Positions 36,884-49,198 of a stretch of DNA of 64,000 nucleotides are shown here, in pieces (the stretch's first letter is position 1; each line of letters starts with the position of its first letter). A program made the position numbers and the translations under genes. The DNA lies in the NCBI RefSeq assembly GCF_002288825.1, contig NZ_NSLI01000004.1:370501-434500 (forward strand), written 5' to 3'. The notes under the pieces are model-generated. The model was not told the DNA's origin. It was given only the letters and a program-made list of their open reading frames with translations, and searched no databases. This stretch comes from Sphingomonas lenta (GTDB lineage Bacteria > Pseudomonadota > Alphaproteobacteria > Sphingomonadales > Sphingomonadaceae).

Positions 36884-37122
36884 CCTCCGAACCCTCCCGA
36901 TGCCGACGCCGGCGGTCCCTCGCAAACGTCAGCAGTGTTGCAATAAGGCGACAGGCCGACCGCAAAGCTCCGGCGGCGCTTAATGCGTGGTTTACACGCT
37001 TCTTCAGGATCATGCATCAGCGGCCGCATCTCCGAAAGGGGGGTGGTGCGTCGCCGCGTGATGAAGCCGCAAAGGCTCGGACGCGCGGCCCCGCCGGAAC
37101 GATTCAGCATAAGGACCAGCTA

Positions 37123-40100
37123 GTGACCTACTCCCGGAAGCTCCAAATCCTGGCGAGCGCCGCGCCGTTCGCGATCGGCCTCGCGCTTCTCGCTTCGCCG
37201 GCGAGCGCGCAGCAGGAGGACACCGTCGGCGCTCAGTCGAGCCAGGACCAGACGGTCCCGGGCCAGACGGACGAGGCCCGCGCCGCGGCGGGCCAGGCGA
37301 CCAGCACGGGGCAGGGCGAGGACGTCGTCGTCACCGGCTCGCGCATCGTGTCGCCGACCATCACGGCCGTCGCGCCCGTGCAGGTGGTCAGCGACGTCCA
37401 GATCGACCAAGCGGGCGTCACCAACGTCCAGGAGCTGCTGATCGAGAACCCGGCGTTCACCCCGGGGCTCAGCCGCACCAACACCGCCTTCCTGACGTCG
37501 GGGGCGGGCGTGGCCACCGTCAGCCTGCGCAACCTGGGCTCCGACCGCACGCTGGTGCTGATCAACGGCCGCCGCGTCGTCGCGGGCCTGCCCGGCTCGG
37601 CGACCGTGGACCTCAACATCATCCCCCAGCAGTTCATCCAGCGCATCGACACGCTGACGGGCGGCGCGTCGTCGCTGTACGGCTCGGACGCCGTCGCGGG
37701 CGTGGTGAACTTCATCTACAAGGATGATTTCGAGGGCGTCGACGCCAACGCCCAGTACGGCATCACCGAGCGCGGCGACGACCGCCGCTACCAGGCGAAC
37801 GTCACGGTGGGTGCGAACTCGGCCGACGACCGCGGCAACATCATGGTGCACGTCGGCTATACCCGCGAGGACGGCCTGCTCTCGCGTCAGCGCCGGAACA
37901 CGCTGGTCGACGATCTCGACACCGCGTTCAACCTCACCGGCGATCCGGCCGACTACGGCGTGCCCACGCAGCCCTTCTTCTCCGGCTTCGCGCCGCAGGG
38001 CCGCTTCACGGCCGGCGGCTGCAACTTCACCTTCGGCCCGACCGGCGCGCTCGAGCGCGGCTTCAGCGCGAACGGCGGAACGATCTCGGCCGGACAGGCG
38101 GCCGCCTGCGGCGTGCCTGCCGGCACCGCGCTCCCCGCGCGCGGCTTCAACCGCCAGTTCTTCCGCACCATCGCGGTGCCGGTGGAGCGCTACCTGTTCG
38201 CCGCGAGGGCGCGCTACGACATCAGCGACAGCCTCCGCTTCATCGGCGAGGCGACGTACAACAACACCAGCTCGGCCCGTGAGATCGAGCCGTTCCCGCT
38301 CGACTCGGGCGGCATCGGCGGCATCAACCCCGTCAGCGGCCTGATCCCGCTCGAGCAGCGCGTGGGCACTACGCTGGTCCGCAACCCGTTCGTTCCCGAC
38401 GCGATCTACAACGCGGCGCGCGACGGCGACGGCGACGGGCTTCGCGACTTCAGCTTCGCGCGCCGCATCAGCGAGTTCGGCACGCGTAACGGCGAGACGG
38501 AGCGCAACCTCTACCGTTTCGTGGTCGGCTTCGAGGGCGACCTGTTCGACAACAAGTTCAATTGGGACCTGACCTACAACTACGGCCGGAACAACGAGTC
38601 GCAGATCTCGAACGGCCAGGTGAACGTCCTGAACTTCCGCAACGCGCTCAACGCGGTGCCCGGCCCCAACGGACCGCAGTGCGCCGACCCGATCGCGCGG
38701 GCGCAGGGCTGCGTGCCGATCAACATCTTCGGCGCGAACTCCATCTCGCCTGCGGCGGTGCGCTACATCGCCGCCGACCAGACGCTGCAGAGCCGCATCA
38801 CGCAGCAGGTCGTCCAGGGCAACCTGTCGGGCGTGCTGTTCGACCTGCCCGCCGGCCCGCTGGGCGTGGCGGTCGGCGCGGAGTACCGCAAGGAGACGAG
38901 CCGCGAGAACAACGACGCGCTCACCAACGCCGGCCTGAACGCCGGCAACGCCATCCCCGACACGTCCGGCGAGTTCGACGTGAAGGAGCTCTACGGCGAG
39001 GTGAACGTGCCGATCCTGGCGGACACGTCGTTCGTCGGCCAGCTCAACCTGCGCGCGGCCGGCCGCGTCTCCGACTACTCCACGGTCGGCACCGTCTACA
39101 CCTATAGCGTGGGCGGCGAGTGGGCGCCGATCCCGGACATCCGCTTCTCGGGCACGTACGCCCAGTCGGTCCGCGCACCGAACATCGGCGAACTGTTCAC
39201 CGGTCCGTCGCAGACCTTCCCGTCGGGCCTGCAGGACCCGTGCGTCGGCGTCCAGGCGACCGGCGGCGGGACGCGCGGCGACGTGTGCCGCGCCTCGCCC
39301 GGCGTGCTCGCCAACATCGCCGCGAACAACGGCACGTTCGCGCTGACGCAGCCCGACCTTCAGGGCATCAGCGGCTTCAACGGCGGCAACCCGAACCTGG
39401 GCGAGGAGACGTCGAAGTCGTACACGGGCAGCGTCGTGATCACGCCGCGCTCGATCGACTTCCTGCGCAACGTCGTGCTCCGCGTCGACTACTTCAACAT
39501 CGAGATCGAGGACGCGATCAACGCGCCGCCGCGGCAGTTCGTCCTGGACCAGTGCTACAACCAGAACAACCAGGAGCTCTGCTCGTTCATCCGCCGTCGC
39601 CCGACCGCGACCGGCAACAACAGCGCGGGCTCGATCGAGCTGATCGACGCGTTCCTGATCAACGCCGGCGAGCTCTCGACCGAGGGCCTGGACGTGACGC
39701 TGACCAACCGGATCCCGCTGGACGGCGTCGGCCTGCCGGGTGCGTTCAACATGCGCGTCGCGTACACGCACCTGTTCAACGGCGAGGTCATCCCCGTGCC
39801 CGGTTCGACCCCGGACGTCTTCGCGGGCGAGGTCGGGACGCCTCAGGACCGCTTCACCGCGACGGTGGGCTACACGGGCGAGCGCTTCAACATCAACTTC
39901 ACCGGCACCTACTTCGGCCGCTCGAACGAGGATGACCAGACGCTGGCCTCGCTCGATCTCGACCGCAACGCGATCAAGATCCCTGCGCAGTTCTACTTGG
40001 ACAGCCAGGCGTCGTTCAAGGCGGCGGACCAGTACGAGTTCTACGTCGGCGTCGACAACCTGCTCGACAATGATGCCCCGAACATCCTGTCCGGCACGAC

Positions 40101-40188
40101 GTTCAACGTGACGGGCACCGACACGGCCGCCGCCACCTACGACGTGTTCGGCCGCCGCTACTATGCGGGCGTGCGCTTCCGCTTCTAA
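37123..40188 (+). CDS. TonB-dependent outer membrane receptor, large
   Basis: A 1021-residue receptor. It starts with GTG at 37123 (AAGGA seven bases upstream), giving a signal peptide (LQILASAAPFAIGLALLASPASAQ). The TonB box is DVVVTGSRIVSPTI. The plug carries RNLGSDRTLVLINGRRV, then DTLTGGASSLYGSDAVAGVVNFIYK. The barrel is long and ends in aromatic RFRF. This type, with large extracellular loops, is typical of the sphingomonad receptors for polymers or siderophores; no adjacent gene hints at the ligand. A textbook terminator follows. Confidence 0.93.
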   Translation: MTYSRKLQILASAAPFAIGLALLASPASAQQEDTVGAQSSQDQTVPGQTDEARAAAGQATSTGQGEDVVVTGSRIVSPTITAVAPVQVVSDVQIDQAGVTNVQELLIENPAFTPGLSRTNTAFLTSGAGVATVSLRNLGSDRTLVLINGRRVVAGLPGSATVDLNIIPQQFIQRIDTLTGGASSLYGSDAVAGVVNFIYKDDFEGVDANAQYGITERGDDRRYQANVTVGANSADDRGNIMVHVGYTREDGLLSRQRRNTLVDDLDTAFNLTGDPADYGVPTQPFFSGFAPQGRFTAGGCNFTFGPTGALERGFSANGGTISAGQAAACGVPAGTALPARGFNRQFFRTIAVPVERYLFAARARYDISDSLRFIGEATYNNTSSAREIEPFPLDSGGIGGINPVSGLIPLEQRVGTTLVRNPFVPDAIYNAARDGDGDGLRDFSFARRISEFGTRNGETERNLYRFVVGFEGDLFDNKFNWDLTYNYGRNNESQISNGQVNVLNFRNALNAVPGPNGPQCADPIARAQGCVPINIFGANSISPAAVRYIAADQTLQSRITQQVVQGNLSGVLFDLPAGPLGVAVGAEYRKETSRENNDALTNAGLNAGNAIPDTSGEFDVKELYGEVNVPILADTSFVGQLNLRAAGRVSDYSTVGTVYTYSVGGEWAPIPDIRFSGTYAQSVRAPNIGELFTGPSQTFPSGLQDPCVGVQATGGGTRGDVCRASPGVLANIAANNGTFALTQPDLQGISGFNGGNPNLGEETSKSYTGSVVITPRSIDFLRNVVLRVDYFNIEIEDAINAPPRQFVLDQCYNQNNQELCSFIRRRPTATGNNSAGSIELIDAFLINAGELSTEGLDVTLTNRIPLDGVGLPGAFNMRVAYTHLFNGEVIPVPGSTPDVFAGEVGTPQDRFTATVGYTGERFNINFTGTYFGRSNEDDQTLASLDLDRNAIKIPAQFYLDSQASFKAADQYEFYVGVDNLLDNDAPNILSGTTFNVTGTDTAAATYDVFGRRYYAGVRFRF

Positions 40189-40214
40189 GCGGACGGCTCC
40201 GGCCTGATATGATC

Positions 40215-40249
40215 GGGGCCGCTCCCTCGCGGGAGCGGCCCCTTTTTTT
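40215..40249 (+). terminator. Rho-independent terminator of the large TonB receptor gene
   Basis: GGGGCCGCTCCC at 40215-40226 pairs perfectly with GGGAGCGGCCCC at 40231-40242 around TCGC, followed by seven Ts. It is the clearest terminator in the window. Confidence 0.93.
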
Positions 40250-40255
40250 CGGCGA

Positions 40256-42835
<2,580 letters not shown>

Positions 42836-43086
42836 GGAGATCCCTGTTGTCCTTACGCCTCAGGTGGTGTGTTATCCGGGCAACACAAGGGTCGGAAGTT
42901 CACAAACTTCGCGCTACGTGCCGGCTGAAAGCACCCCGCCCGAAAGTGCCGGTGCGCCACATAAGCCGAGCGCGCGGCCCGGCGTCCGAGGAAAGGAAAG
43001 GGGGCGGCGAAGATGAGAGACGCATGATCCGCTAGCAAGCACGGCCCGATCCTGTAGGACAGCCCCATAAATCAGGGGAGGGCCGA

Positions 43087-45180
43087 TTGATCCGTCGCTT
43101 GGCATGGGGGCTGGCCGCCTTGCTGGTCGTCGTCGCGCTCGCGCTCGCCGTCTGGGAACCGCTCGCCGCCACGCGCGCCGCGCCGCCGCCCGTGCGGGCG
43201 TACGACGCGGTGATCGCGCGCGACCGGTTCGGGGTGCCGCACATCTTCGGGCGGACGGACGCCGACGTGGCGTACGGCGTCGCCTACGCGCATGCGGAGG
43301 ACGACTTCTCGACGTTGCAGGAGGTGCTCGCGATGACGCGCGGGCGGCTGGGCGCGATCACGGGTAAGGACGGGGCCGCGGTCGACTACGCCGCGCACCT
43401 GCTCGGCGCGCGCGACACGGTGCGGCGGGACTACCCGAAGCTGCCGGCGGACGTGCGGGCGCTGCTCGACGGCTACGCGTCGGGGCTGAACCGCTACGCC
43501 GAGCGGCACGCCCGCGAGATCCGGCTGCCTCGGTTGTTCCCCGTCAACGGCGAGGACGTGGCGGCGGGATTCGTGGTACGGCTGCCCTTCTTTTTCGGGC
43601 TCGACGCCTTGTTGGGCGCGCTGGCGGGCGACGAGCCGATCCCGGCCGAGCGGCCGCAGGGGCAGGATGGCGCGCCCGTCGGGCAAGCGGTCAGCGAGAA
43701 CGGGTCCAACGCCTTCGCGGTCGCGCCCCGCCGGTCGGCGGACGGGTGGACGCGGCTGGTCAGCAACTCGCACCAGCCCTGGCGCGGCGGCGTCGCCTGG
43801 TACGAGCTGGTGGTGCATTCGGGCGAGGGCTGGAATTTCGCGGGCGCGACCTTTCCGGGATCGCCCTACCCGTTTTTGGGGCACAACGAGTTTCTGGGGT
43901 GGACCAACACGGTCAACCGGCCGGACCTGATCGACGTGTACCGGCTCGCCACGCAAGGCGACGCCTACCGCTATGACGGGCGCATGCGGCCGCTTGAGAA
44001 GCGGCGCGTGTGGCTGCCCGTCAAGCTGTTCGGTCCGTTCACGCTGCCCGTGCCGCGCACCATATATCGGGCGGTGCAAGGGCCGGTGATGCGGGGCGAC
44101 AAGGGCGATTTCGCGATCCGCTACGCAGGCGCCGACCAGCTCCGGATGCTGGAGCAGTACTACCGCATCAACCGCGCGCGGAGCTGGGACGAGTGGAACC
44201 GCGCCATGGCGATCAACGGCGTGGCGGCGACCAACTTCATCTACGCCGACCGCACCGGGCGGATCGCGATGGTGTACAACGCGATGTTCCCGCGGCGGAA
44301 AGCTGGTTTCGACTACGGCAAAGTGCTGCCGGGCGATACGAGCCGGGCGTTCGAGCCCGGCCATCTCGGCTGGGCGGCCGTGCCGAAGAACGTCGATCCT
44401 CCGTCGGGCTTCCTCCAGAACGCCAACAACTCGCCCTACCTCGCGGCGGGACGCGGATCGGAGTTGCTGCCCCAGCCGCCGCTGCTCGGCGTAGAGACGG
44501 ACGCGACCAACCGGGGAACGCGCGCGGTCGAGCTTTTGGAGGCGGACCGCTCGATCTCGCAATCCGACATTGAGCGGATCAAGTACGACACGGGCGTGTC
44601 GCAGCGGAGCTGGGCGGCGCGCTGGTTCGACCGGGTGCTCCGCGCGCCGGGGAACGACGATGCGAAGCCGGTGCTGGCGCGCTGGGACTGGAACTTCGAC
44701 GGGCGAGGCCCCGCCGACGCGCTCGCGGCGCTAGTGCTGCGCGAGGGGAACAAGTGGCATTACCGCAGGCGCGCGCCGACCGACCCGGCGGAGGCGCTGA
44801 AGGTCTCGGCGGATTACCTCGGCAAGCATTTCGGGCGGCTCGATCCGCCGCTGGGCGAGGTGCTGCGATTGCGGCAGGGCGGGGTCGACCTGCCGCTCGA
44901 CGGCGGGCCGGACGTGCTGCGCGCGATGGCGCTGTGGGACGAGGCGGACGACGGGCGGCTCGCGGTCCGGCACGGCGACAGCTTTCTAATGTTCATGGCG
45001 TGGGACCGCGAGGGAAGGGTGCGGTCGCGCTCGATCCAGCCCTTCGGTGCAGCGACCACGCGGCCGGACAGTCCACACTACGCCGACCAGGCTTCGCTGT
45101 TCGCGGCGAAGCGGACCAAGCCGGTGCTGTTCCACCCGCGCATGCTGCGGGGGAATGTGGAGCGGGTGTACCGGCCGTGA
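43087..45180 (+). CDS. Penicillin acylase-family Ntn-hydrolase
   Basis: A 697-residue precursor of the penicillin/acyl-homoserine-lactone acylase family. A signal anchor (LAWGLAALLVVVALALAV) is followed by the alpha region, then a processing site in SENGSNAFAV where Ser207 becomes the N-terminal nucleophile of the beta chain after cleavage. RDRFGVPHIFGRTDAD and WTNTVNRPDLIDVYRL are family elements. The substrate, a beta-lactam, an acyl-homoserine lactone or another amide, cannot be told. Start TTG with GGGGAGGG upstream is convincing. Confidence 0.88.
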   Translation: MIRRLAWGLAALLVVVALALAVWEPLAATRAAPPPVRAYDAVIARDRFGVPHIFGRTDADVAYGVAYAHAEDDFSTLQEVLAMTRGRLGAITGKDGAAVDYAAHLLGARDTVRRDYPKLPADVRALLDGYASGLNRYAERHAREIRLPRLFPVNGEDVAAGFVVRLPFFFGLDALLGALAGDEPIPAERPQGQDGAPVGQAVSENGSNAFAVAPRRSADGWTRLVSNSHQPWRGGVAWYELVVHSGEGWNFAGATFPGSPYPFLGHNEFLGWTNTVNRPDLIDVYRLATQGDAYRYDGRMRPLEKRRVWLPVKLFGPFTLPVPRTIYRAVQGPVMRGDKGDFAIRYAGADQLRMLEQYYRINRARSWDEWNRAMAINGVAATNFIYADRTGRIAMVYNAMFPRRKAGFDYGKVLPGDTSRAFEPGHLGWAAVPKNVDPPSGFLQNANNSPYLAAGRGSELLPQPPLLGVETDATNRGTRAVELLEADRSISQSDIERIKYDTGVSQRSWAARWFDRVLRAPGNDDAKPVLARWDWNFDGRGPADALAALVLREGNKWHYRRRAPTDPAEALKVSADYLGKHFGRLDPPLGEVLRLRQGGVDLPLDGGPDVLRAMALWDEADDGRLAVRHGDSFLMFMAWDREGRVRSRSIQPFGAATTRPDSPHYADQASLFAAKRTKPVLFHPRMLRGNVERVYRP

Positions 45181-45187
45181 CTCGTTC

Positions 45188-45214
45188 CTCCCCCGCATCG
45201 CAGATGCGGGGGAG
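45188..45214. terminator. Hairpin between the acylase and M16 genes
   Basis: CTCCCCCGCAT pairs with ATGCGGGGGAG around CGCAG, eleven bp, eight bases after the acylase stop. It resembles the hairpin at 22701-22735. Confidence 0.5.
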
Positions 45215-45287
45215 AATCAGGGCGTTGCACTTGGGCAAGACACTCCTATAGATCGGCCGACATTTGGAGAGAGGGTCGCCCGAACCT

Positions 45288-48170
45288 ATGCAGATCAAGA
45301 CCTTGGCGCTCGCGGGCGTCCCTTTCGTCGCGCTCCACGCGCCCGCCTACGCGCAGACGGCCCAGAACCCGCCTCCATCCCCGCAAGCGGCGATCGCGCC
45401 GGCGGTGCCCGTCTCGCAGCTCGTCCGTCAGGTGGACATCCCCTACCGGCAGTTCACGCTCCCGAATGGTCTCCGCGTCGTCGTGCACGAAGACCGCAAG
45501 GCGCCCGTGGTCGCGGTGTCCGTGTGGTACGATGTCGGCTCCAAGCACGAGCCCAAGGGCAAGACGGGCTTCGCGCACCTGTTCGAGCACCTGATGTTCA
45601 ACGGGTCGGAGAACGCGCCGGGCGAGTTCTTCGAGCCGCTGAAGGAGGTGGGCGCGACCGATTACAACGGCACCACCTATTTCGACCGCACCAATTATTT
45701 CCAAACGGTGCCGACCGCGGCGCTGGAGCGCGCCTTGTTCCTCGAGTCCGACCGCATGGGCTATCTGCTCGGCGCGGTGACGCAGGCGAAGCTCGACGAG
45801 CAGCGCGGCGTCGTCCAGAACGAGAAGCGGCAGAACGACAACAATCCCTACGGCCTCGTCCAGTATAAGCTGCTGGAAGGGCTGTTCCCGGCCGGCCACC
45901 CCTATGGCCACTCCACGATCGGGTCGATGGCGGACCTGGACGCCGCATCGCTGGACACGGTGAAGGACTGGTTCCGCGACCATTACGGCCCGAACAACGC
46001 GGTGCTCGTGCTGGCGGGCGACATCGACCTCGCGACCGCCCGGCCGCTGGTCGAGGAATATTTCGGCGCGATCAAGCGGGGGCCGGAGTCCAAAGCGCCG
46101 CCCGCGCCCATCCCGACGCTGCCCGCGCCCAAGAAGGACGTGATGCAGGACAATGTCGCCGCGACCCTGCTGCTGCGCAGCTGGGTGGTGCCGGGCCTCA
46201 ACGACGAGGACTCGGCGGCGCTGGAGGTGGCGGCGGGCGTGCTGGGCGGCCTGTCGTCGTCGCGGCTCGACAACGCGCTGGTGCGCCGCGAGAAGCTGGC
46301 GGTGCAGGTGGGCGCGAACAACGCCGACTTCGCGCAGCTGGGCCAGTTCACGATCCAAACGGTGGTGCGTCCCGGCGTCGACGCGGCCGTCGTGGAGAAG
46401 CGGCTGGACGAGATTCTGGCCGACTTCATCCGGACCGGACCGACCGCCGACGAGGTGAACCGCTTCGTCACCACCACGGTCGCCGGCCGCATCGACGGGC
46501 TGGAGTCGGTCGGCGGTTTCGGCGGCAAGGCGGTCGCGCTCGCCGAAGGCGCGCTCTACTCGAACGATCCGGGCTTCTACAAGAGGAGGCTGCAGGCGCT
46601 GAGCCGCCAGACGCCCGAGAGCGTGCGCGCGGCGATGCGGAAATGGCTGACCCGGCCCGTCTACGCGCTCAACGTCGTGCCGGGGAAGCGTCCGGCTTAT
46701 GAGGAGGCCAAGCGCGCCGCCGCCGACCCGGTGAAGGCCGCGCCCGATACGCCGTTCCAGGGTACGCGCGGGCCGCTGCCGCCGGTGGGCGAGGTCGCCG
46801 GGCTCAACTTCCCCGCCGTGCAGCGCACACGCCTCGGGAACGGCATCGAGGTCGTCTACGCGCAGCGCACGGCCGTACCGGTGACGGAGGCCGTGGTGAG
46901 CTTCGACGCAGGCGTCGCAGCGGACGTGCCCGGCAAGCTCGGCACGCAGGGCATGACGCTGGCGGTGATGGACGAGGGCGGGACCACCAACCTCGACTCG
47001 ATCCGGCTGGCCGAAGCCAAGGAGCGGCTGGGCGCGGGCATCGGCACGGGCGGGTCGAACGACCGCACCACCTTCTCGCTCGAGGTGCCGAGCGCCAATC
47101 TGCAGCCGGGCATGGCGTTGCTCGCCGACGTGGTGCGCAATCCCGCGTTCCGCGAGGAGGAGCTCGGGCGCTTGAAGAACCAGGCGCTGGCGGGCATCCA
47201 GCAGGAGCTGACCAGCCCGCAGGCGCTGGCCGGCCGCGTGCTCCCGCCGCTCCTCTACGGACCCCAGAGCCCTTACGCCAAGGCGCAGGGCCTGGGTGAT
47301 CCTAAGGCGGTGGCGGCGCTGACGCGCGCCGACCTCGTCGCGTTCCAGCAGGCGTGGCTCCGGCCGGAAAAGGCGAAGATCTTCGTCGTGTCCGACCGTC
47401 CCCTGGCCGAGATCACGCAGCTGCTCGAACAGCGCTTCGGCGATTGGCGGGGGGTCGGCGCGGCCGGGACCAAGAGCTTCGGCCGGTCGCAGCCATCGGC
47501 TCCGAAGATCGTGCTGGTCGACCGGCCGGACAGCCCGCAGTCGCTGATCGTCGCGGGCCTGCCGACGCAGTTGCGGGGCACGCAGGACCTGCTCGCCTAC
47601 CAGACCGCGAACGACGCGCTGGGCGGCAGCTTCCTGAGCCGCGTCAACACCAACCTGCGTGAGACCAAGGGCTGGTCCTACGGCGTGCGCGGGTCGTTCA
47701 ACCAGGCCGAGTACGCCGCGCCCTATGTCCTCTCCGCGCCGGTCCAGGCGGACAAGACGGGACCGTCGATCGCCGAGCTGCGCACCGATGTGCGCGACTT
47801 CGTGTCGACCAAGCCGATCACGCAGGCGGAGTTCGACCGCGCGATCACGGGCGCGATCCGGGCGCTGTCCGGCAATTTCGAGACGTCGGACGCGGTCTTG
47901 GGCGCGATGCAGTCGAACGATCTCTACAAGCGCCCGGACAACTACTACGCCACGATCACGCAGAAATATCGCGGGTTCACGCGTGATCAGCTCGCCGACG
48001 CGATGCGCCGCGTGATCGATCCCAACCGCTTCGTCTGGGTGGTCGTGGGTTCCGCCGCGCAGGTGCGCCCGCAGCTTGACAGCCTGGGCCTGCCCGTGGA
48101 GGTGGTCCCGGCGGCCGCGGTGGCCGGGGGTGCGGCGCCCGCGCCCGCGACGCCCGCCGCGACGAAGTGA
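45288..48170 (+). CDS. M16-family zinc metallopeptidase (two-domain)
   Basis: A 960-residue peptidase with a signal peptide (ALAGVPFVALHAPAYAQ). The inverted zinc motif HLFEH is at residues 97-101 (Glu100 catalytic) and the third ligand is Glu179 in QNEKRQND. A second, inactive half (about 500-930) includes RTRLGNGIEVVYAQR and TQGMTLAVMDEGG, as in pitrilysin-like two-lobed proteins. It probably acts in the periplasm on peptides. ATG 45288 is chosen over a TTG eight codons earlier. Confidence 0.92.
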   Translation: MQIKTLALAGVPFVALHAPAYAQTAQNPPPSPQAAIAPAVPVSQLVRQVDIPYRQFTLPNGLRVVVHEDRKAPVVAVSVWYDVGSKHEPKGKTGFAHLFEHLMFNGSENAPGEFFEPLKEVGATDYNGTTYFDRTNYFQTVPTAALERALFLESDRMGYLLGAVTQAKLDEQRGVVQNEKRQNDNNPYGLVQYKLLEGLFPAGHPYGHSTIGSMADLDAASLDTVKDWFRDHYGPNNAVLVLAGDIDLATARPLVEEYFGAIKRGPESKAPPAPIPTLPAPKKDVMQDNVAATLLLRSWVVPGLNDEDSAALEVAAGVLGGLSSSRLDNALVRREKLAVQVGANNADFAQLGQFTIQTVVRPGVDAAVVEKRLDEILADFIRTGPTADEVNRFVTTTVAGRIDGLESVGGFGGKAVALAEGALYSNDPGFYKRRLQALSRQTPESVRAAMRKWLTRPVYALNVVPGKRPAYEEAKRAAADPVKAAPDTPFQGTRGPLPPVGEVAGLNFPAVQRTRLGNGIEVVYAQRTAVPVTEAVVSFDAGVAADVPGKLGTQGMTLAVMDEGGTTNLDSIRLAEAKERLGAGIGTGGSNDRTTFSLEVPSANLQPGMALLADVVRNPAFREEELGRLKNQALAGIQQELTSPQALAGRVLPPLLYGPQSPYAKAQGLGDPKAVAALTRADLVAFQQAWLRPEKAKIFVVSDRPLAEITQLLEQRFGDWRGVGAAGTKSFGRSQPSAPKIVLVDRPDSPQSLIVAGLPTQLRGTQDLLAYQTANDALGGSFLSRVNTNLRETKGWSYGVRGSFNQAEYAAPYVLSAPVQADKTGPSIAELRTDVRDFVSTKPITQAEFDRAITGAIRALSGNFETSDAVLGAMQSNDLYKRPDNYYATITQKYRGFTRDQLADAMRRVIDPNRFVWVVVGSAAQVRPQLDSLGLPVEVVPAAAVAGGAAPAPATPAATK

Positions 48171-48183
48171 GGGAGATGAGCTG

Positions 48184-48489
48184 ATGGCTGGTGTCGACGG
48201 AACCTACGACTGCACGGTCAAATCGCCGCTGGGCGACCAGAAGATGACGCTGACGGTGCGGGGCGAGAACGATAAGTTCACCGGCACCGTGTCGGGCGCG
48301 ATGGGCTCGAGCGACGTGTCGGGCGACGTGCGCGGCCAGCAGATCAGCTGGAAGCAGCAGATGACGGTGCCGATGCCCATGACGCTCGACTGCCAGGCGA
48401 CGGTGGACGGCGACACGATCACCGGCACGGTAGGCGCGGGGGCGTTCGGGAGCTTTCCGTTGAACGGCGCAAGGGTGCACGCGGGCTAG
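48184..48489 (+). CDS. Small beta-rich protein of unknown function
   Basis: A 101-residue protein composed of alternating beta-strand patterns (GTYDCTVKSPLGDQKMTLTV, FTGTVSGAMGSSDVSGDV, TLDCQATVDGDTITGTV). Two cysteines are placed to pair. It has no signal peptide. It begins 13 bases after the M16 stop, so it is probably co-transcribed. I do not recognise a family. Its stop codon lies in the stem of SHR7 hairpin 3. Confidence 0.7.
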   Translation: MAGVDGTYDCTVKSPLGDQKMTLTVRGENDKFTGTVSGAMGSSDVSGDVRGQQISWKQQMTVPMPMTLDCQATVDGDTITGTVGAGAFGSFPLNGARVHAG

Positions 48490-48564
48490 CGGAGCTAGCA
48501 CGCGAGACACTCAAGCCCGGCCGGCGTAGCGCAGCTACGTCCGACGACGCGGCTTTGCCGCGGC
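48485..48564 (-). repeat. SHR7, modular multi-hairpin repeat overlapping a stop (reverse orientation)
   Basis: Hairpin 3 at 48485-48499 (GCTAGC/GCTAGC; includes the TAG stop), spacer, core CCGGCCGG at 48517-48524, hairpin 2 at 48525-48539 (CGTAGC/GCTACG), linker TCCGACGAC, hairpin 1 at 48549-48561 (GCGGC/GCCGC). The outer fourth hairpin is absent. It forms an inverted pair with SHR8. Confidence 0.72.
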
Positions 48565-48578
48565 GGGGTAGTACGAAA

Positions 48579-48614
48579 GGGCCCGTCCTCCCGGTGCGGA
48601 GGGCGGGCCCGTTT
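48579..48614. terminator. Terminator hairpin between SHR7 and SHR8
   Basis: GGGCCCGTCCTCC pairs with GGAGGGCGGGCCC over 13 positions with one G-T wobble, followed by GTTT. It lies at the centre of the convergent gene pair. Confidence 0.7.
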
Positions 48615-48734
48615 GTTGTGAAAAACAAGCGCCGCGGCGAAGCCGCGTCGTCGGCCGACACGCGCGGGTCAGAACCGCGCGGTCGCCGGCCGAGCACGGC
48701 CGTCTCGCTTCGAGCTGTGCTCGGCGCGTGCGGC
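48612..48734 (+). repeat. SHR8, modular multi-hairpin repeat before a convergent stop
   Basis: An A/T hairpin (TTTGTTGTGAAAAACAA, 48612-48628), hairpin 1 at 48633-48647 (CGCGGC/GCCGCG), linker TCGTCGGCC, hairpin 2 at 48662-48680, core GCCGGCCG at 48685-48692, hairpin 3 at 48691-48723 (CGAGCAC/GTGCTCG with an inner CTCG/CGAG). It ends near the receiver gene stop at 48735. Confidence 0.72.
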
Positions 48735-49130
48735 CTAGCTGAGTACCACCGCGTTCGACCCCGCCGCCTTCGCCAGCATCTGGCTCATCGCCTTCAGCAA
48801 CTTCCCCATCGCGACCGGCTTCAGCAGCACCTCGTCCGCGCCCTGCGCGATGCAGCGCTCACGCAGGTCCAGCGCGGTGTCGGCGGTGACGACGATGACG
48901 GGCAGCTGCGCCTTGGCGTCGCCGCGCGCGCGCAGGTGGCGGATGGCGGTCAGGCCGTCCATGCCGGGCATGCGCAGGTCCATCAGAACGATGGAGAACT
49001 GGCCCTCGTCGATCATCTGGAGGCCGGTCTCGGCGTCGGGCGCCTCGGCCATGTTGGCGCCGACGACGCTCAGCATGTCCTTGACCACTCGGCGGTTCAT
49101 TGCGTCGTCTTCTACGAACAGGACTTGCAT
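48735..49130 (-). CDS. Stand-alone response regulator receiver protein
   Basis: A 131-residue CheY-like receiver. The acidic pair is in LFVEDDAMNRR, the phosphoacceptor Asp in IVLMDLRMPGMDG (about residue 51), the Thr in VIVVTADTA and the Lys in VLLKPVAMG; all needed residues are present. There is no output domain. It follows the sensor kinase gene by 68 bases on the same strand, so phosphotransfer from that kinase is the natural guess. The receiver is of the type found in hybrid-kinase phosphorelays. Confidence 0.9.
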   Translation of the reverse strand: MQVLFVEDDAMNRRVVKDMLSVVGANMAEAPDAETGLQMIDEGQFSIVLMDLRMPGMDGLTAIRHLRARGDAKAQLPVIVVTADTALDLRERCIAQGADEVLLKPVAMGKLLKAMSQMLAKAAGSNAVVLS

Positions 49131-49198
49131 GCGACCGGATTCCCTGAACTTCGAATCACTGTGTAGCGGTTGGTGGTAAACACGGGCTTACCGAGGCC

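Noticed and set aside
37120..39771. Minus-strand open frame of 883 codons opposite the large TonB receptor
   Set aside because: The plus-strand receptor is certain from its motifs; the antisense frame is low-complexity Arg/Val/Asp and has no family features.
42836..43086. Heat-shock promoter for clpB
   Set aside because: CTTGTGT occurs but no matching -10 element is at a suitable distance.
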